Shown in pieces: positions 12,800 through 25,920 of a stretch of 64,000 bases of DNA. The notes beneath the pieces were generated by a model that was given only the letters and a program-made list of their open reading frames with translations, was not told the origin of the DNA and searched no databases. Source of the DNA: Polytrichum commune (taxonomy: Eukaryota; Streptophyta; Polytrichopsida; Polytrichales; Polytrichaceae); the NCBI GenBank assembly GCA_950295325.1, contig OX485804.1, positions 39,234,429 to 39,298,428 of the forward strand. The letters are read 5' to 3'. The translations under genes and the position numbers were made by a program. How positions within the stretch are numbered: the first letter of the stretch is position 1; every line of letters begins with the position of its first letter.

Positions 12800-14665
12800 A
12801 CACAGGGACCAAGAACACACCATTTCCTTGCCCTCCGCGAGCTCCTTCCAAATCACAAACTCTTTTGCCTCTTTCTTGTTTCCAGCCTCCTGAAGCTCCA
12901 TAATCCTAGCTCTGTCTCTTCCTCTCTCTCTTTCTCAACCTCCTGCCACCTTCTGCAGGCAATGTAATGCAACGTCAAGCCGTTGCCGTAATTTTGGGAA
13001 CTGACCCCTTCGTGATCGTTTGAGTGAGCTGTTTACAGTAGAGTGATTCCCATGAGGAAGAGATTGCTCCCACCACCTGAGTGAATCACATTTTCAAGCG
13101 CATCCAAAAATGTCATAGGTACCAACAGAATGTAGACGGAGTAGTTTCAAATGATGTGCAGAATCTCTTCGTCGCGATGGAAATTATGTTAGATAATTGG
13201 GTGGAACCGGCCAACGGTCAAGCTTTATCTAGTACGTAAGTACTTTGCAAAATGCAAAAAGATCACGGTTACATCAGACATGGGCCAAGAACACACCCTC
13301 TCCATTCTCTCTCAACCTCATGCCAGCTTCTCCCCAGCAATGCAATGCAATGCAATGTCAAGCTGTTACCCTAATTTTTGGGAATTGGCCCATGAGTGAC
13401 TGGACCGTTTGAGCTGTTACAAGAGCGTAATTTCCATCAAGAAGAGATTATGCCCTCCACTAGAAGTTTCTCAAGGTGAATCGCACATTCAAGCACATCC
13501 ATTCACTACAAAAATGTCATTTGATCCAACATACAGTCTACAAAGTAGTTCTAAATAATGTTCTCCTCCTGATGAATATTACGTTTAGATAATGAACATT
13601 AAGTGGAACCGGCTTAACGCCACGTTTATCTTGTACTCAAATTACTTCACAAACTGCAAAATGATCTAGATACAAATCACACATGGCCCAAAAACACACC
13701 CTCTCCATTGCCCTCAGCCAGCTCCCTCCACATCACAAACTCTTATACTCCAGACAATGCAATGCAATGCAATGTGAAGCCATTGCCTTAATTTTGAGAA
13801 CTGGCACATGAGCGACCAGACTATTTGAGCTGTTCCAAGAGCGTAATGTCCATGTCCCTCGACGCGATTATGCCCTCCACCCAAAGTTTCTTAGGGTGGA
13901 CCACACATTCACGCACATCCATCTCACTCAAAAAATGTCATATGGTTCAACAGATTGACTACAAAGTTCGACACGATCTGCATAATCTCTTCCTGATGGG
14001 AACTACATTAGACAATGCCCATCGGGCTGCACTGGCTCGTGGCCACTCAATCGATCGCCAGTACTTAGTACATAAATCTCTGTTCTAAAATGCCAAAAAA
14101 AATCGTTAAAATCAGATGTCCTCTTTGAAGATAGGTACACATGTGGCACCTTTCGAAGCGAAATTTGCACCACTGAGTGAAACAAGCTAGCTCTGGTTTG
14201 AAATGACCGTCCCTGTTTTGTTGAGCAAAATGTTAAGGTAGGATTAAATTAGGTTAGCCCAATTTCTTTCTCAATGATCTCTACACCTCGATTCAAACCT
14301 AAAAACCTAAACCTCCTGCCACATTTCAACATAGGTATCCAGAATAACTTTACTCTCCCACCAATCTGCAACCACACATTCAGGCACATCCATCTTTCTT
14401 AAAAAATGTCATGTGATCCAACAGATTGACTACAAAGTTCGACACGATCTGCACAATCTCTTCCTGATCGAAATTACATTAGATAATGGCTATTGGATGG
14501 AACCAGCTCATGGTCACTCAATCAATCGCCATTAACTTTTCTAGTACTTAAATTACTTTTCTAAATGAAATAATGACAACAAAATCAGAAATCATCTTTG
14601 CAGATAGGTACACATGGGGCACCTTTTGAAGCAAAATTTACAACGCCAAGTGAAACAAGCTACAC
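12800..14665 (+). repeat. tandem array of ~400-480 bp units
   Basis: Successive units begin with 'acatgggccaagaacacacc' near 12800, 13278 and 13680. A partial fourth unit covers about 14380-14665. Landmarks in each full unit are an AATGCAATGCAATG run, an AATTTTGGGAACTG/AATTGG block, a TCAC-CATTCA/ACATCCA block and a GGAACC-GC block. The units have diverged by substitutions and small indels, so the array is old. Small open frames across the units are not conserved between them. Confidence 0.75.
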
Positions 14666-14933
14666 TGTTTTGTCTAATTAGTGTGGGTGGGAAATTCATG
14701 TGGGTTGGAATTTAGTGCGGATCACATTAATTTTATTGTACTTGCCTTTGTTAACATTAGTAATTTTATAGTACATGAATGGCCTTGAAATTTCATCCAA
14801 ATATGCAAGCAATAAACCCCACACTAATTTTTCACACATGAAATTGGTATGGGTCACTTCACAATAAATTTTTTTTGAAATAGTGTGGGTAATTGAGAGT
14901 TAGTGTGGCCCACACTAATTAGACAAAACAATG
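14663..14933. mobile_element. mariner-like MITE with TA target duplication
   Basis: 271 bp with ~25-bp TIRs (CACTGTTTTGTCTAATTAGT at the left; the right end is its complement with one change). TA flanks both sides (14661-14662 and 14934-14935). The related tandem unit reads aagcTAgct at about 14185-14192 where this unit reads aagcTA-element-TAgct, so the empty site confirms the duplication. No coding capacity. Confidence 0.8.
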
Positions 14934-14935
14934 TA

Positions 14936-15963
14936 GCTATGCTTTTACATGACTCTCTATTTCTATTCAACAATAAGTTCAATAGGATTGGAGTAATTTA
15001 GATTAGCCCAATTTCATCCTCAACATAACATTAGTTAATTGATGAGTTTTGTTCATGAACCCAGTAGTAGTTTCGAGAACAAAGATTTTAGATGCCGAAA
15101 TCCCATTGCTTCATACTCAATATGAAGTCCTGGTAATTGAACACGACTCGTTAGCTAAATAATGTTATGAATCTCCGATACACTTTGATTCAAACCTCCT
15201 GTCACGTTTCAACATATATATCCGGAATACCTTGACTCCCCCACATATTTGCAACAATTGTACTTGCAACTCACTTTGTTATTGAAGCTTGACAAGAAGT
15301 AGAATTAAAATGTTATGTACAAAGATAAGTAGAGGCCCATTCCCACATGACTTTACCAAACAACCAAATTCTTTCCTAAAAACCAAGTAAAGTTCTCTCG
15401 CTTATAACAAAGGCACCTAGCTATTCTAGTGCACCTACAAAAACTTGCTCCAAAGATTTTCAAGTAGCTTCGGTTAGGTAGCTTTCACGCATATTCATTG
15501 TTCTATCTACCAACGACATGTTGGATAGTTTTTGTTCCATCCCCAAATGCCTTACCACTCATCTATTTTATATTGGTTTTTTGATGATGGGAGCTCCTCA
15601 CACCCTTATAGCTAAGACTAAAAGCAACCAATCGCACATGGCCGGAGGCAACACTTTTAAAGGCCCTACATTCTTGCCTCATGTCTAGGTGTTGAAGGGA
15701 GGGTCAGCACTTGAGGTTTAAAACCTCCATTTATAGACCATGCCACGTCCTTTACCAACTAGGCTTGGGGGTAGATAACATCAATGGTGCGACAACCATG
15801 TTTTTTAGAACAAATTTTAGGCTAAGCTGAAGTCGGGTGGGAAGGGGCAATTGGTTGGGTCTGAAATGGAAAGAGGTGAAGTGCCTAATGCACTAGTTGT
15901 GTAACAAACACCAAAGCCCAAAAATCATTGTATCTAATTTTCAAACACATAGATAGCAACTCA
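14936..15963. other. gene-free spacer
   Basis: AT-rich sequence without an exon-like block. I see no inverted-repeat boundaries. Confidence 0.45.
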
Positions 15964-17484
15964 GGGGTTGTTGACATCATGGACCATGAAGTTGTCCCAT
16001 GTTAGATGGCCTTTTTCCATGATCACACTTTCATTGTCAGCTTTTTGAAAAATACAACTTTTAAGCCTTGTGGGCCCCTCACTAGGTGTATACCAAACGT
16101 GGATCAAGGGGAGTGACGATGCACCAAACAGTGGATGTGTTGATTTATTTTTAATATTCCTTTGGTAAGATGACTTCACAAAAGTGCAAACTCAATGTCA
16201 TGAAGGTTCCAATCAACACTAAATATGATATTTAATGTCACCAATTCTAATTGTCTTGCTCAATACTAATTGTAAACCACAATATAGTGTCGCCAACACT
16301 AAATGTCAACAAACATTATTTGTCATTCCTTGTAAATTTTTTGGGGGATTAGAGGTTTATAGTGTTGCAATTATTGTCACCTACCAAGTGATTTTTCATC
16401 CAAAAATCAATCATCCGTGACAATATTTCATCACAAATTGCTGACAAGAGAAGGTAGGGTTGTGGCCAATGGATGAACTCATCCATCATCGGTGACAATA
16501 TTTGTTCACTTATTCATAAGAATGTCATCCGGAAATTTCATGAACCTTCCAACCAATGTTATCGGAGTATTCTACCAATTTCATGAACCTTTTAAATTAG
16601 CAAATGATTCTTCTCAACCGACTTGACATGTGGCACACCACAACTTCGTGATAGTGACCAGCAACTTCATGAATCTTCCAAATCAATTTTATAAATCTTT
16701 TCGCACTTTGTAGTATTTGTACTCTCAACTTATCAATTTCTCAACTTTTTGGCCCCTCGTTTTGCATTCTTTGCCTTCTCGTTGTTCATTGATTCCTCTT
16801 TGTTTTATGTTTACATAAAAGCCTCTAGCCTTGACATTGATTTTGGTAGAGCCAGTCGTTGGGAGCGATTAGGAAAATTGTATACATGATGTACCATTCT
16901 TTACGAAGTTGTGAATATGGGTTTTAAATCATGAAATTGTTCACAATATGTGGTGAAATTGGTTGGAAATTCAAGTCCACTTGGTTGTCTATATAACGAA
17001 CTTGTTTCATGATTCCAATGAAGTTGGTAGAACCTATTGCCAAATTGGTTTGCAAAATCATGAAATTGAGTTTGCACTTATGTGAGTTTATCTTACCAAA
17101 GGAGTATATCCCAAAATGGGCAGTTGTGTAATTTCTACCTTCTCCCCTTCGTCCTCCCATTCTTTCCTCTTAACTACAATAACATTTTCCCCCAAAAGAA
17201 GTGTTTTAAACAATCATAAAAAATTAGATGGCATTTCTATGCTACAGTCCCTTGACTTTTGCATCGAGAGAATCTCTTTTGCCTCTCTCACCACAAAATT
17301 CGTTGAACCAGGACAGTGGATAATGTAGGCCTAAAATAAGTCTTTTGGACACCTCAAGCTCCACGCTCACTTTGACATTTTTTCCTTGATGTAAATTGAA
17401 GTGGTCTTGGGACAAAATCAACACCAATCACATGTTTTAGGGGAGCAAGGGACGACTTCATGGTCCATAATGTAAACAATCCTT
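15964..17484. mobile_element. TIR element, degraded copy of the 25921-27047 family
   Basis: The left end (GGGGTTGTTGACATCATGGA, then CCATGAAG) and right end (CTTCATGGTCCATAATG...) match the TIRs of the intact copy at 25921-27047. Internal matches include 'gcccctcactaggtgtataccaaa' on the left and 'ttgcctctctcaccacaaaattcgttg' on the right. A MITE family A copy is nested inside. No transposase; a non-autonomous element, possibly PIF/Harbinger-like, though the class is a guess. Confidence 0.6.
16216..16525. mobile_element. MITE family A, 3'-truncated copy nested in the TIR element
   Basis: Starts ACACTAAATATGATATTTAATGTCACC and carries the family's TTGTCTTGCTCAATACTAAT, ATTTGTCATTCCTTGTAAAT and CATCCGTGACAATATTTCATCAC blocks. 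The right TAGTG end is absent. It is younger than the TIR element that surrounds it. Confidence 0.65.
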
Positions 17485-17934
17485 TAATTATCCAGGTTCA
17501 AATCACATCGATGAGCAACTACTAAATTGATTAATGAAGTGTTTCCTCAATGGCCAGGTGTCCATTTTGCCTTCTAACTTCTAAGCTTAAGTAATGAGGT
17601 GGTAGTCGAGTATAGGTGTCCATGTTCCCCATAGTACACTCCCTCAAATGCATTACCAAACATAAAGGCCCAAGAATGAATTCCAACAACTTTGATTGGT
17701 TGGAGAAATGTAATGCCTTGTCCACAAACATAATGTATACCAAACTACTTGGGGTGCAATACGCAAAGTAAAGGTGCCTCATATTACAAAGGAAAAATTA
17801 GCTTGGGTCTTCATGTCAGTGGAGAAAAATTACCACAATGGAGCCGATGGAACCAACTAATGAAAGAAGGGCATGACTCGTTGTTATCCGCTTACTTTTC
17901 TAAATTGGACACTAGTATTATATTGGTGTGTGGT
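17485..17934. other. gene-free spacer
   Basis: No supportable gene or recognised repeat boundary. Confidence 0.4.
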
Positions 17935-18310
17935 TAGGTGAGGATCAAAGATCAAACACTATAAAGACACATGTTTAAAAGAGATTGGACTACGTCTCCA
18001 AATTTGTTGACCATTCCACAATGAATAGTGAACACAATTGGGAGGATAGATATATTCAGTTACGAAATCAACAAATATACGCTTTTGATAACCATAACTA
18101 AAGCATGGTAGGTTCGGTTACCATTGATGCTTCATTATAGATATGCTAATGCAACACAAGTTTCGTTATGTAAATCTATTGGTATAAGTTGGAGAACATG
18201 ACAAACGAACCAAATAACATCCACATATTCATATGGTCCTATTGTGGGTACTTCCAACAACATAAACATTTTTGACCGTTCGATGGAATTGGGAATGGTC
18301 TCATCCCATT
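17935..18310. repeat. dispersed repeat R, copy 3 (longest outside the CACTA)
   Basis: Matches 40990-41310 along several hundred bases: 'gtgaggatcaaa', 'attggactacgtctccaaattt', 'gaacacaattgggagga', 'gttacgaaatcaacaaat'. Non-coding. Confidence 0.6.
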
Positions 18311-19774
18311 AGCAATTGCAAGTATGAATTGTCATTCAAATTGTAGAATTAAAGTTAAGATGCAATTATTATAAGATACTTATTTATCTTTAAGTGATCA
18401 CGAAGGCCATTCCAATTGTGTTCATTGTTGAACCTAAATGGTGCTTACATCTTGAGAATGAACTAAAAGAATAATTGCATGATCCATGATTTCCAAAGAG
18501 ATTAAAGCTATCCACACGGGGGGTGCATCTACACTTGATTTATGTATACACGTGCGAGAACCCCTTATTTAATGGAGCGGGGGGGGGGGGGGAGATGTAC
18601 CTTCCTTCATTGAATATTTTCCACCTTATAAGTAGCTAAGTTTATAGTGGATGGTATTTTCTAACACCCTATCATGATATATAAATTTTAGAGTTGCATA
18701 ATTATAATCACCCTATTGTATTAGTAAGTAATAAAAATTTCGTGTGAACAATATGCACATACATTACACTGCGCATAGATTACTCTGCACATTACACACA
18801 TACAATTATCATTCTATAAGCTTTAGCATATTGCATATGGTTATTGAAACCCCTAGGAAACCCTAAATAAGCCAATCAACCCTTCCATCGCCAGATGACG
18901 GTACTTTTCTTCCAAAGGCGACCATTTCAACAAATCCATTCACATGTCCACATACATTTTGCCTATTTCTCATCCAATGCCACTAATGGCAGATGCTTTA
19001 TGTTGAACCTATAAATAAATAAGATCCAGACTTAATTATATTTATGCTATTTTATGTGTAATTTTTAAAATACCACAACTTAAACCACACCGTACATTAC
19101 ATATAATTCCCAAATTCACATTTAGAGAACACTACTGTATATATAAGAAAATTGTTAAAATCATGTGTCTTGAATAAAATCCACCCTACATTTTCTTGTA
19201 CGTGGTTTTCTACATTTCGCCATTGCCCCCCTCCCTGGCTATCCGCCAATTATGACATCCTAACTGATTCGCTATCAAGCAACGTAAGGTAGGGGAATCA
19301 AAGATGCATTACAAAGTACAATTTGACGACTTATTTTGGAGTTCACTTACAAAAGAGAGTGTTATGGAATATAAATCTCACATTACATTGTCATTGTTTG
19401 TCACCAAATCAAACTAGAAGTACAGTTATCTTTTCTAATTAGCCATAATGCCATTAAGCATTGAAATCAAATGAGCTTTGGTGTGATTGATTACAAATGT
19501 AAGCCGCATAGACATGGTTGAAAGATGGGAAAGTCATCATCTCAAGAATCAATGTACCTTCCCCATGCCATAAATTTGTAACCAAAAAATAAAAATAAAT
19601 TGAGGGTTGTCATAGCATGAAGTAAGATTGGTGTCTTGTATTAAAGTGTTCTATGTGCCATGTTATGGGAGGAAGAAATTCACTAAATCACTCTTGATCA
19701 ACTACCCAAAGAGCCCATGGAGGTTAAGCGGGAATTAAGTCCTAAATGCCCAAGGGCTAGTTCACAGAGGGTCC
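18311..19774. other. gene-free spacer with a G homopolymer
   Basis: Very AT-rich. A G-run of about 13 lies near 18579-18592. No exon-like block. Confidence 0.45.
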
Positions 19775-20066
19775 AAAATTCTAAGTCCCAAGTCCTAAGT
19801 CCCAAGTATGAGATGGATGCCTACATGGCAACACTTTTCGGAGGTGAGGTTTGGGACTTGTGTTGAGAGTTGAGTCGAGCAAAAAGCTAGACCCAACTTT
19901 CAACACAAGTTTTATAAATATATGTGCATGAAATAACCAAAATCTTATTTAATTTTGACGATGAACCGTATTTGAATGGTTTCTTGAGGCTCAAAATCGG
20001 GACTTTGTCTCCATGTTGGAACTTGCTAACATGAGTGGACTTGGAACTTGGGACTTGGGACCCCAT
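19775..20066. mobile_element. MITE-like element with repeated GTCCCAAGT ends
   Basis: The left end holds AAGTCCCAAGTCCTAAGTCC and the right end holds the inverted form (GGAACTTGGGACTTGGGACC). About 290 bp, no coding capacity, and class and target duplication undetermined. Confidence 0.5.
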
Positions 20067-20795
20067 GGGGACCAGCCGTAACCAGCTAAATTGATATTGA
20101 AAGTTTTCATTTGAAATCCTTTTCTCAAGGACAATTTGTTTTCATTTCCTTTTCTTTCTTTTCCTTCATCTAGAACTACATCAACAAAGAACCAACAAAA
20201 TTGTCTTGCATCACTTTGAACAAACCGAATGGAATTGTCTATTAACAAAAGGGAAACAAAAATGATGGGCCTCGAAGCAGGTGGAATCAATGTGTATTTT
20301 TCTCAAAGTTTTTGCAAGTTTTTGACATTTGACACTTGCGAAAACATTAAAAAAATGCACGTCGATACACACACACACACATACAATTTAGAAATTGACA
20401 TGTAGTGTGACTAGTGAAGAAAAAAGCCACGCGTCAATCGACACGTTAGAAATTGAAACGACACGTACTACTAAACATATGGCATTGAGGTGACATTTTA
20501 GAAGAAATACAAATATCCATAGAAATTCATTTTGTTGTTGTTGAAAACGTCACGTGGCACTTTGGATTCGAAAGTGAACGTCAAATGAAATTTGCAAAAC
20601 ATACACACTAGGTGGAATGTTGGAATTTATTATTAGTTGTTACAATATCTATTCTTAAAGAAAGGTAACAATGTCGGTGGTGATACAATATTTTTCTCCT
20701 TTTCAATCAAAGCTAAAAAACTCATAGTACTCTTAGTCAAACCACATGAAGGTCAAGTGATTGTGGAGTATCTACACATGGACACATCTCATCTC

Positions 20796-20803
20796 AATAT
20801 ATA

Positions 20804-20838
<35 letters not shown>

Positions 20839-20840
20839 GA
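20796..20840. repeat. (TG)n(TA)n microsatellite
   Basis: An alternating TATATGTGTG... tract grades into (TA)n. Another (CA)n tract is near 20368-20384. Confidence 0.85.
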
Positions 20841-21139
20841 AGGTGTGGCCATGAAAAGTGGTGATAACATGATGTGTACCAATGACAAGAAATTTTATAA
20901 AATAATAGAAGAACATGAATATTTTTGAATGACGTGGAATGTTGTGAGGCCTTTAAGCTCGCCCGGTACCATCCAAGCCTAGATTTTCTTGTTACAAAAC
21001 ACCAATGTTGTACAATGGTTAATGGAGGTACACTATTGCTTTCGGTTCGAACAAATGAGCTTGCAAGCACGTTGTGGCTTGTCGTGGGATCCTCCTTGCA
21101 TGTGATACGACCACTAAACCGATTCTCTCAATTACTCCG

Positions 21140-21345
21140 TGTTACTATTCGGAGTGGCACGTTGCAATAATGTCTTATTCGGGAGTTCAATTTTTAGTAA
21201 CGAAAGTTCAATAGGGAGTTCAGACATTATACAACTTAAGTGACTTTGCTTGGTAGAATATCACATTCTCGTCAAGTAGTTCAAGCATTGTGTGACTCCG
21301 CATGATAACGTGCACTTATTGGGATAATCAATGTACTACAATGTT
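21140..21345. mobile_element. MITE family B, degraded copy
   Basis: The left block GTTACTATTCGGAGTGGCAC and the right block (GTGTGACTCCGCATGATAAC...) are inverted, and ATTGGGATAATCAATGTA near the right end matches the family terminus. It lies just left of a second copy. Confidence 0.5.
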
Positions 21346-21429
21346 ACAATGTACCCTCTAATATCCCATTGCTTTACACTATTGATTTAAAAGAAAATAA
21401 AGTCACCTCTACAAGGAAGCCTGAATTAT

Positions 21430-21606
21430 TCCTATTTGGAGTCACACAATGCAATAACATCTTGTGACTTCGATTTCAACTAACGAAATTTCAATAAATG
21501 ACATTGTAAAAAATGAATGATTTTTCTTGGTAAAATATCACAGTCTTACTAAATATTGTGTAACTACAAAAAGTATCACACACTAATTGGGATAATTAGT
21601 GTATGA
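21430..21606. mobile_element. MITE family B, second copy
   Basis: The right end reads ACACACTAATTGGGATAATTAGTGTA, identical to the right end of the copy at 8291-8522. The left end retains TATTTGGAGTCACACAATGC. No coding capacity. Confidence 0.55.
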
Positions 21607-22958
21607 CAATGTTACCATGTAATACTCTAATATCCCACCATTGTACACTGTTGATAGTTTTTTTTTTTTTTCCCTCAACTCTACAAGGAATCTTAAGCGG
21701 CATTTCGCATTTGGAGTGATAAAATCAACTACATCCTTACTATAGTATGATATGGATGAAAGCACACATATTCCTTCAAATTCATGATATAGTGAATCTT
21801 TTACTCTCTTGTTAAATGTTGGAGAATTTGTATGATTTGATTTGCTAAAAACATAATATTTAAAGTATTACATATTATGTCTAGTTCTAGGTACATATGT
21901 GGCATTTCATTATCATTGATTGTATTTTTACATTCTCAACCAAAGCTACGAAATATTCTCATTGTCAAAGTTCACATGTGCTTAGATTGGCATGTTAGTA
22001 GCACCAAACAACGTCTTGAAGAGAAGTTTGCCACATTCAATGTGTTTGACACTTTGTTTGCGAGCATGTTTTGTGGAAACTTGGGGCCGACACTTCCCAA
22101 GAATCAAAAACTGTGTGCAACCAATGATAGGGTCCCACACAGTATGCGACTTTGACTTCTAATTCAATGTAGGTTGTTATAAATTCCATGAAATCAAGTT
22201 TACATTATTTCTAAGATATCTTGGTATAAATCGTATATCATCAATCTATGGTTCCACAATATATACAATTCATGATGTTTGTGAGTGCATATCTATTTTG
22301 TGTACGTTTATTTTGTGTTGTGGAATTTTTAAATTGCTTTGAGGTTCAATCACATTGCAATAAATTATTGGCTTTGCCTATTAAGATGGTTTTTGAAATG
22401 AGCCAAAGGCTGGCCTTGATCGGACAACCAACTATAATTGGCCAAGTATGGTGGATAACCATAGGGCAGAGCCAATCTCGTGACAAGCCGCTTGTTGATT
22501 TATAATAAACATATGGTATATGAAATTAACCCACCCCAACAGTTCAAAGTAATTGATGGATACTACAAAATATGCACAATTAGAAAATTACCTCATCAAA
22601 CGGGTCATTTCATTGTGTCTCGCCAAAATATTACCCCCCCCCCCCCCCAAACTATTATACCCGTGTTGCACATGGCTCTCATAAGTCACACTAAGTGTTA
22701 ATCCCAGGTGTGGAGATCCTCCCGAAGTGGTTATAAGTAATACTTCGATTCTTCTTCAACTGGTATTGATTTTGCTTGTTCTTCAACTCCCGGCATCAAG
22801 AGCCATGAAAATAATGAACATTTCTATCAAGGTTGTGAAATTATGTTTGGAGTGGTAAGTGCCATTCAATGTACTTCCAAAATGGTTGGCCGTTGATGGC
22901 AACATGTTGAGCGGATGGCCTGAGAGAATATTCTCTAATCCTTTTAGGATTATTTCCA
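21607..22958. other. gene-free spacer with T and C homopolymers
   Basis: T-run near 21658-21671 and C-run near 22634-22648. The open frames here are short and without recognisable domains. Confidence 0.45.
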
Positions 22959-23067
22959 TGTAGGCTGCTTGCCCACCAGATTATAGTGGCAACGTAGATT
23001 CTACTAGAACAAATCTACATTTCCGCTAGAATTTGGTGGGCAAGCAGCCCACATAGACACTAACCCT
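22959..23067. mobile_element. ~110-bp foldback element/long hairpin
   Basis: The left arm (ATGTAGGCTGCTTGCCCACC...) and right arm (complement ATGTGGGCTGCTTGCCCACC) pair over about 45 bases with a few mismatches around a short loop. No coding. Could be a foldback MITE or a miRNA-precursor-like hairpin. Confidence 0.65.
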
Positions 23068-24727
23068 TAGCATGCTCGTACTAGTGGTGTATTCTCTAGT
23101 TGTATTGCATCATATGCAATATTCCTCGAACTCTTTCCAAGTTTTTGTCTTCAAGTTTTTGTCGTCAAGTTTTTGTCTTCAAGTGAGGAATAGCCTTGCA
23201 AGACAACTTGTCATCACTATCTACAAAAATATCAGGTCACAATCTATGGGCAATATACATTCATATTGTAGAATTTCATACTATTGCATGCCGCAAGAGG
23301 CCCAAATTGGCTCAAAAGCATTTGAAGGTTAATCCATATGGAAGTGTGCCATGGGTTGGGACAACATGGGCCCAAACTTGTACCTTACATGCGACATGGC
23401 TAGCTATCACCTAGAGAAGGTGAGCCAAAAGCAACGACAACAAGTACAGTCGGTTTTCCTATTTTGGCAACCTTCAATCATAGAATGTTTCATTTAAAAT
23501 CAACAAGTTTCCCCAAACCGGTAATGTACATCAAGGCAAATACAATCAAGTGACCATATTCAATTGACCAACAAGTTGACATAAACGTCCAACCAATCAT
23601 GTCAAACTTAGTAATTGTTGCATCGGCTTCTTTAGGTTTGGTAGTGAAGGGGGGACAACCCATGTTGTGAAACTGTCGGTTTCCTCCACTAACCCCACCT
23701 TCCTAACATTCCGGGGTCTAAATAAAAAGTTGATTCTTCATTAAACCAGTAACCAGGTCACGGGGGTTTGCCTTCCCACCATACTATCCAACTCTTGAAA
23801 ATGATGGGGCAGAAACACGGCCCATGATTTTGGAAGCCATTAAGAATGCAACATCGGATCTCAGATCTTTCAAATTTATGTGTTTTTATAAAGTAGTCAT
23901 ATTCGAGGTGGGTTGCCATTAAACAAACAAAAGCGGCAGCTCATTCGAACATGTAGTGTGGCCCCAAGTTTCAAAACATCCGGTTTCACCTCTCCGGCCT
24001 AAGACGGTTTTTGGGTGCAAACTTCTGGTTTTGGGTGTATGTGGCCTCCACTTGAGATGGTGAAACCAAGAGCCACTTCCTTTGCACCTAAACATAAATA
24101 AAATTTGTGTCAATCGGCAACTAAGAGTGGGAGTAAGAATATCCATCATCACTTGTTAAATCAATTTTCTTTAAATCTACCCACATGGATAGAATCTCTA
24201 TACTATTTCTACATCTTAAGTCTTTGCGTCTACCGGTTTTGCCCCGTCCTTGGTCCTTTGTGATCTACCAAGGTAAGTCTACCAATCACTTTTATCATAT
24301 CAATCTTTAATGGTGCTTGCTTATGGTGACGATCACCCTCTAAACATACTCAAATATAGACGATGGGCCCTACCATGCCACCGGTTCATTGCACATTCCT
24401 ACCACAAAGTTTGTTTTGTGCTAAATGGTAAATCTCCTTTATGACGGTTTGTTTTCTTGTATATCTATTATTAACCATCCTAAACATGTGAACTTGTTTT
24501 ACATTTGCAGTAGAAATTTACAAATGTCTCTTAAGCATAAGTCCCGCAAGGTAGGCAGTAAACCATGCCTTACACCAAGGAGATTCTTAAGCAGGGTTAG
24601 GCCAATGGGCTCAAATTCACATAAGATTGCATGACGTTGTTTCTTTTTTTTTCTTCCCTAAGCACAAATCTTCAACTTAACTCCAAGTGATATTACAAAT
24701 ATATGACTCATACCGAGAAAAAATGTA
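23068..24727. other. gene-free spacer
   Basis: A short direct triplication of a 'tcaagtttttgtc' motif lies near 23147-23180. No supportable gene. Confidence 0.45.
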
Positions 24728-25042
24728 CACTAAATAGTAAATTTAGTGTCACCAATTCTAATTGTCTTGCTCAATACTAATCGTAAACCATGGTGTAGTG
24801 TCACCAACACCAAATGTTAACCCAACATTATTTGTCATTCGATGAATATGGATTTACAGTGGTATGTCGAGGCCACCTTCAACCCTCAGCCTTAGACGGT
24901 GTAACCCGCTGCTGAACCGGTTTACATGGAAGTCACTCCCACCAAAATTAGATCATTCTCAGTTTCCATTTCTATGAAGGTGATTGCATGTCTACTAATA
25001 TTGGTTACTTAGATGTATGATATGTTCTTACGATGCTTTCTT

Positions 25043-25224
25043 GAATTCTCAAGGAGTAGTTGACCTAAGCTTGCAAGTTTATGTTCCCCGAAATCCTAAT
25101 GTCAAGGTTAAGTGTTCTCTAAGGAAAATCACGGAATTCTCAAGGAGTAGTTGACCTAAGCTTGCAAGTTTATGTTCCCCGAAATCCTAATCTCAAGGTT
25201 AAGTGTACTTAGAGGAACTTCATT
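25043..25224. repeat. two tandem 91-bp units inside the LTR
   Basis: Two near-identical units each begin GAATTCTCAAGGAGTAGTTG (at 25043 and 25134). The related LTRs carry this sequence once, in inverse orientation, near 59390-59470 and 62380-62460. The duplication is therefore specific to this copy. Confidence 0.8.
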
Positions 25225-25920
25225 TTTGCATACAATATCTTTCATGGTTTGAATGATTAAAACCTTCCTTACTCTCTCAAAGTATTTCACGAATGTTCCC
25301 TTGAGAGAGTTTATAGTTTTCAAGCATACTCTCTCACTAAGGGAATCTCATGAGAATTCTCTAGTTCCTCCCATGTTCATTTGAAGATCCTTGCCTAGTT
25401 TCTATTACAAGGCAAGCATACTTTCTCTCTAATTCCAAACTCCTTAGTTTAGATAATTCCCTTGATGACATGGAATCCCTATTCATTCCATTATTCATAA
25501 GTGCGTATTACTCCGACTGTTATTCCAAAGTGCTTTGATGAATAATCATCCATGTATCTAAAGGGGATTCCAATTCTTGCCTAAATTCCCCAAGTGTCCC
25601 CCTTAGTTGCTTTACATTCCCCTAAGTCCACATATAGGTTAGGCTAGGTGATTCGATGGCGAGGTGGCGGCTTAGCCCACTTTAGATCATCTCTTCTTGC
25701 TTGCGTAGCACTCGATAGTTTAGGTATCCCTCAAGTAGATTTCGCCCATCAATTACCTCAAATCCGAAGTTACTTGGAGGAAGGTAATCACAGTCTTTAC
25801 CACCTAGGTGTCCACTCCGAATTTGACAGCCTCTCGTTTCAATCTTCCGCGTATGCCTTGCCCATGTGGGACGGTGCTAGCCACTCGGCCACCTCCCTCT
25901 TTACTTCAACCCTTTACTAA

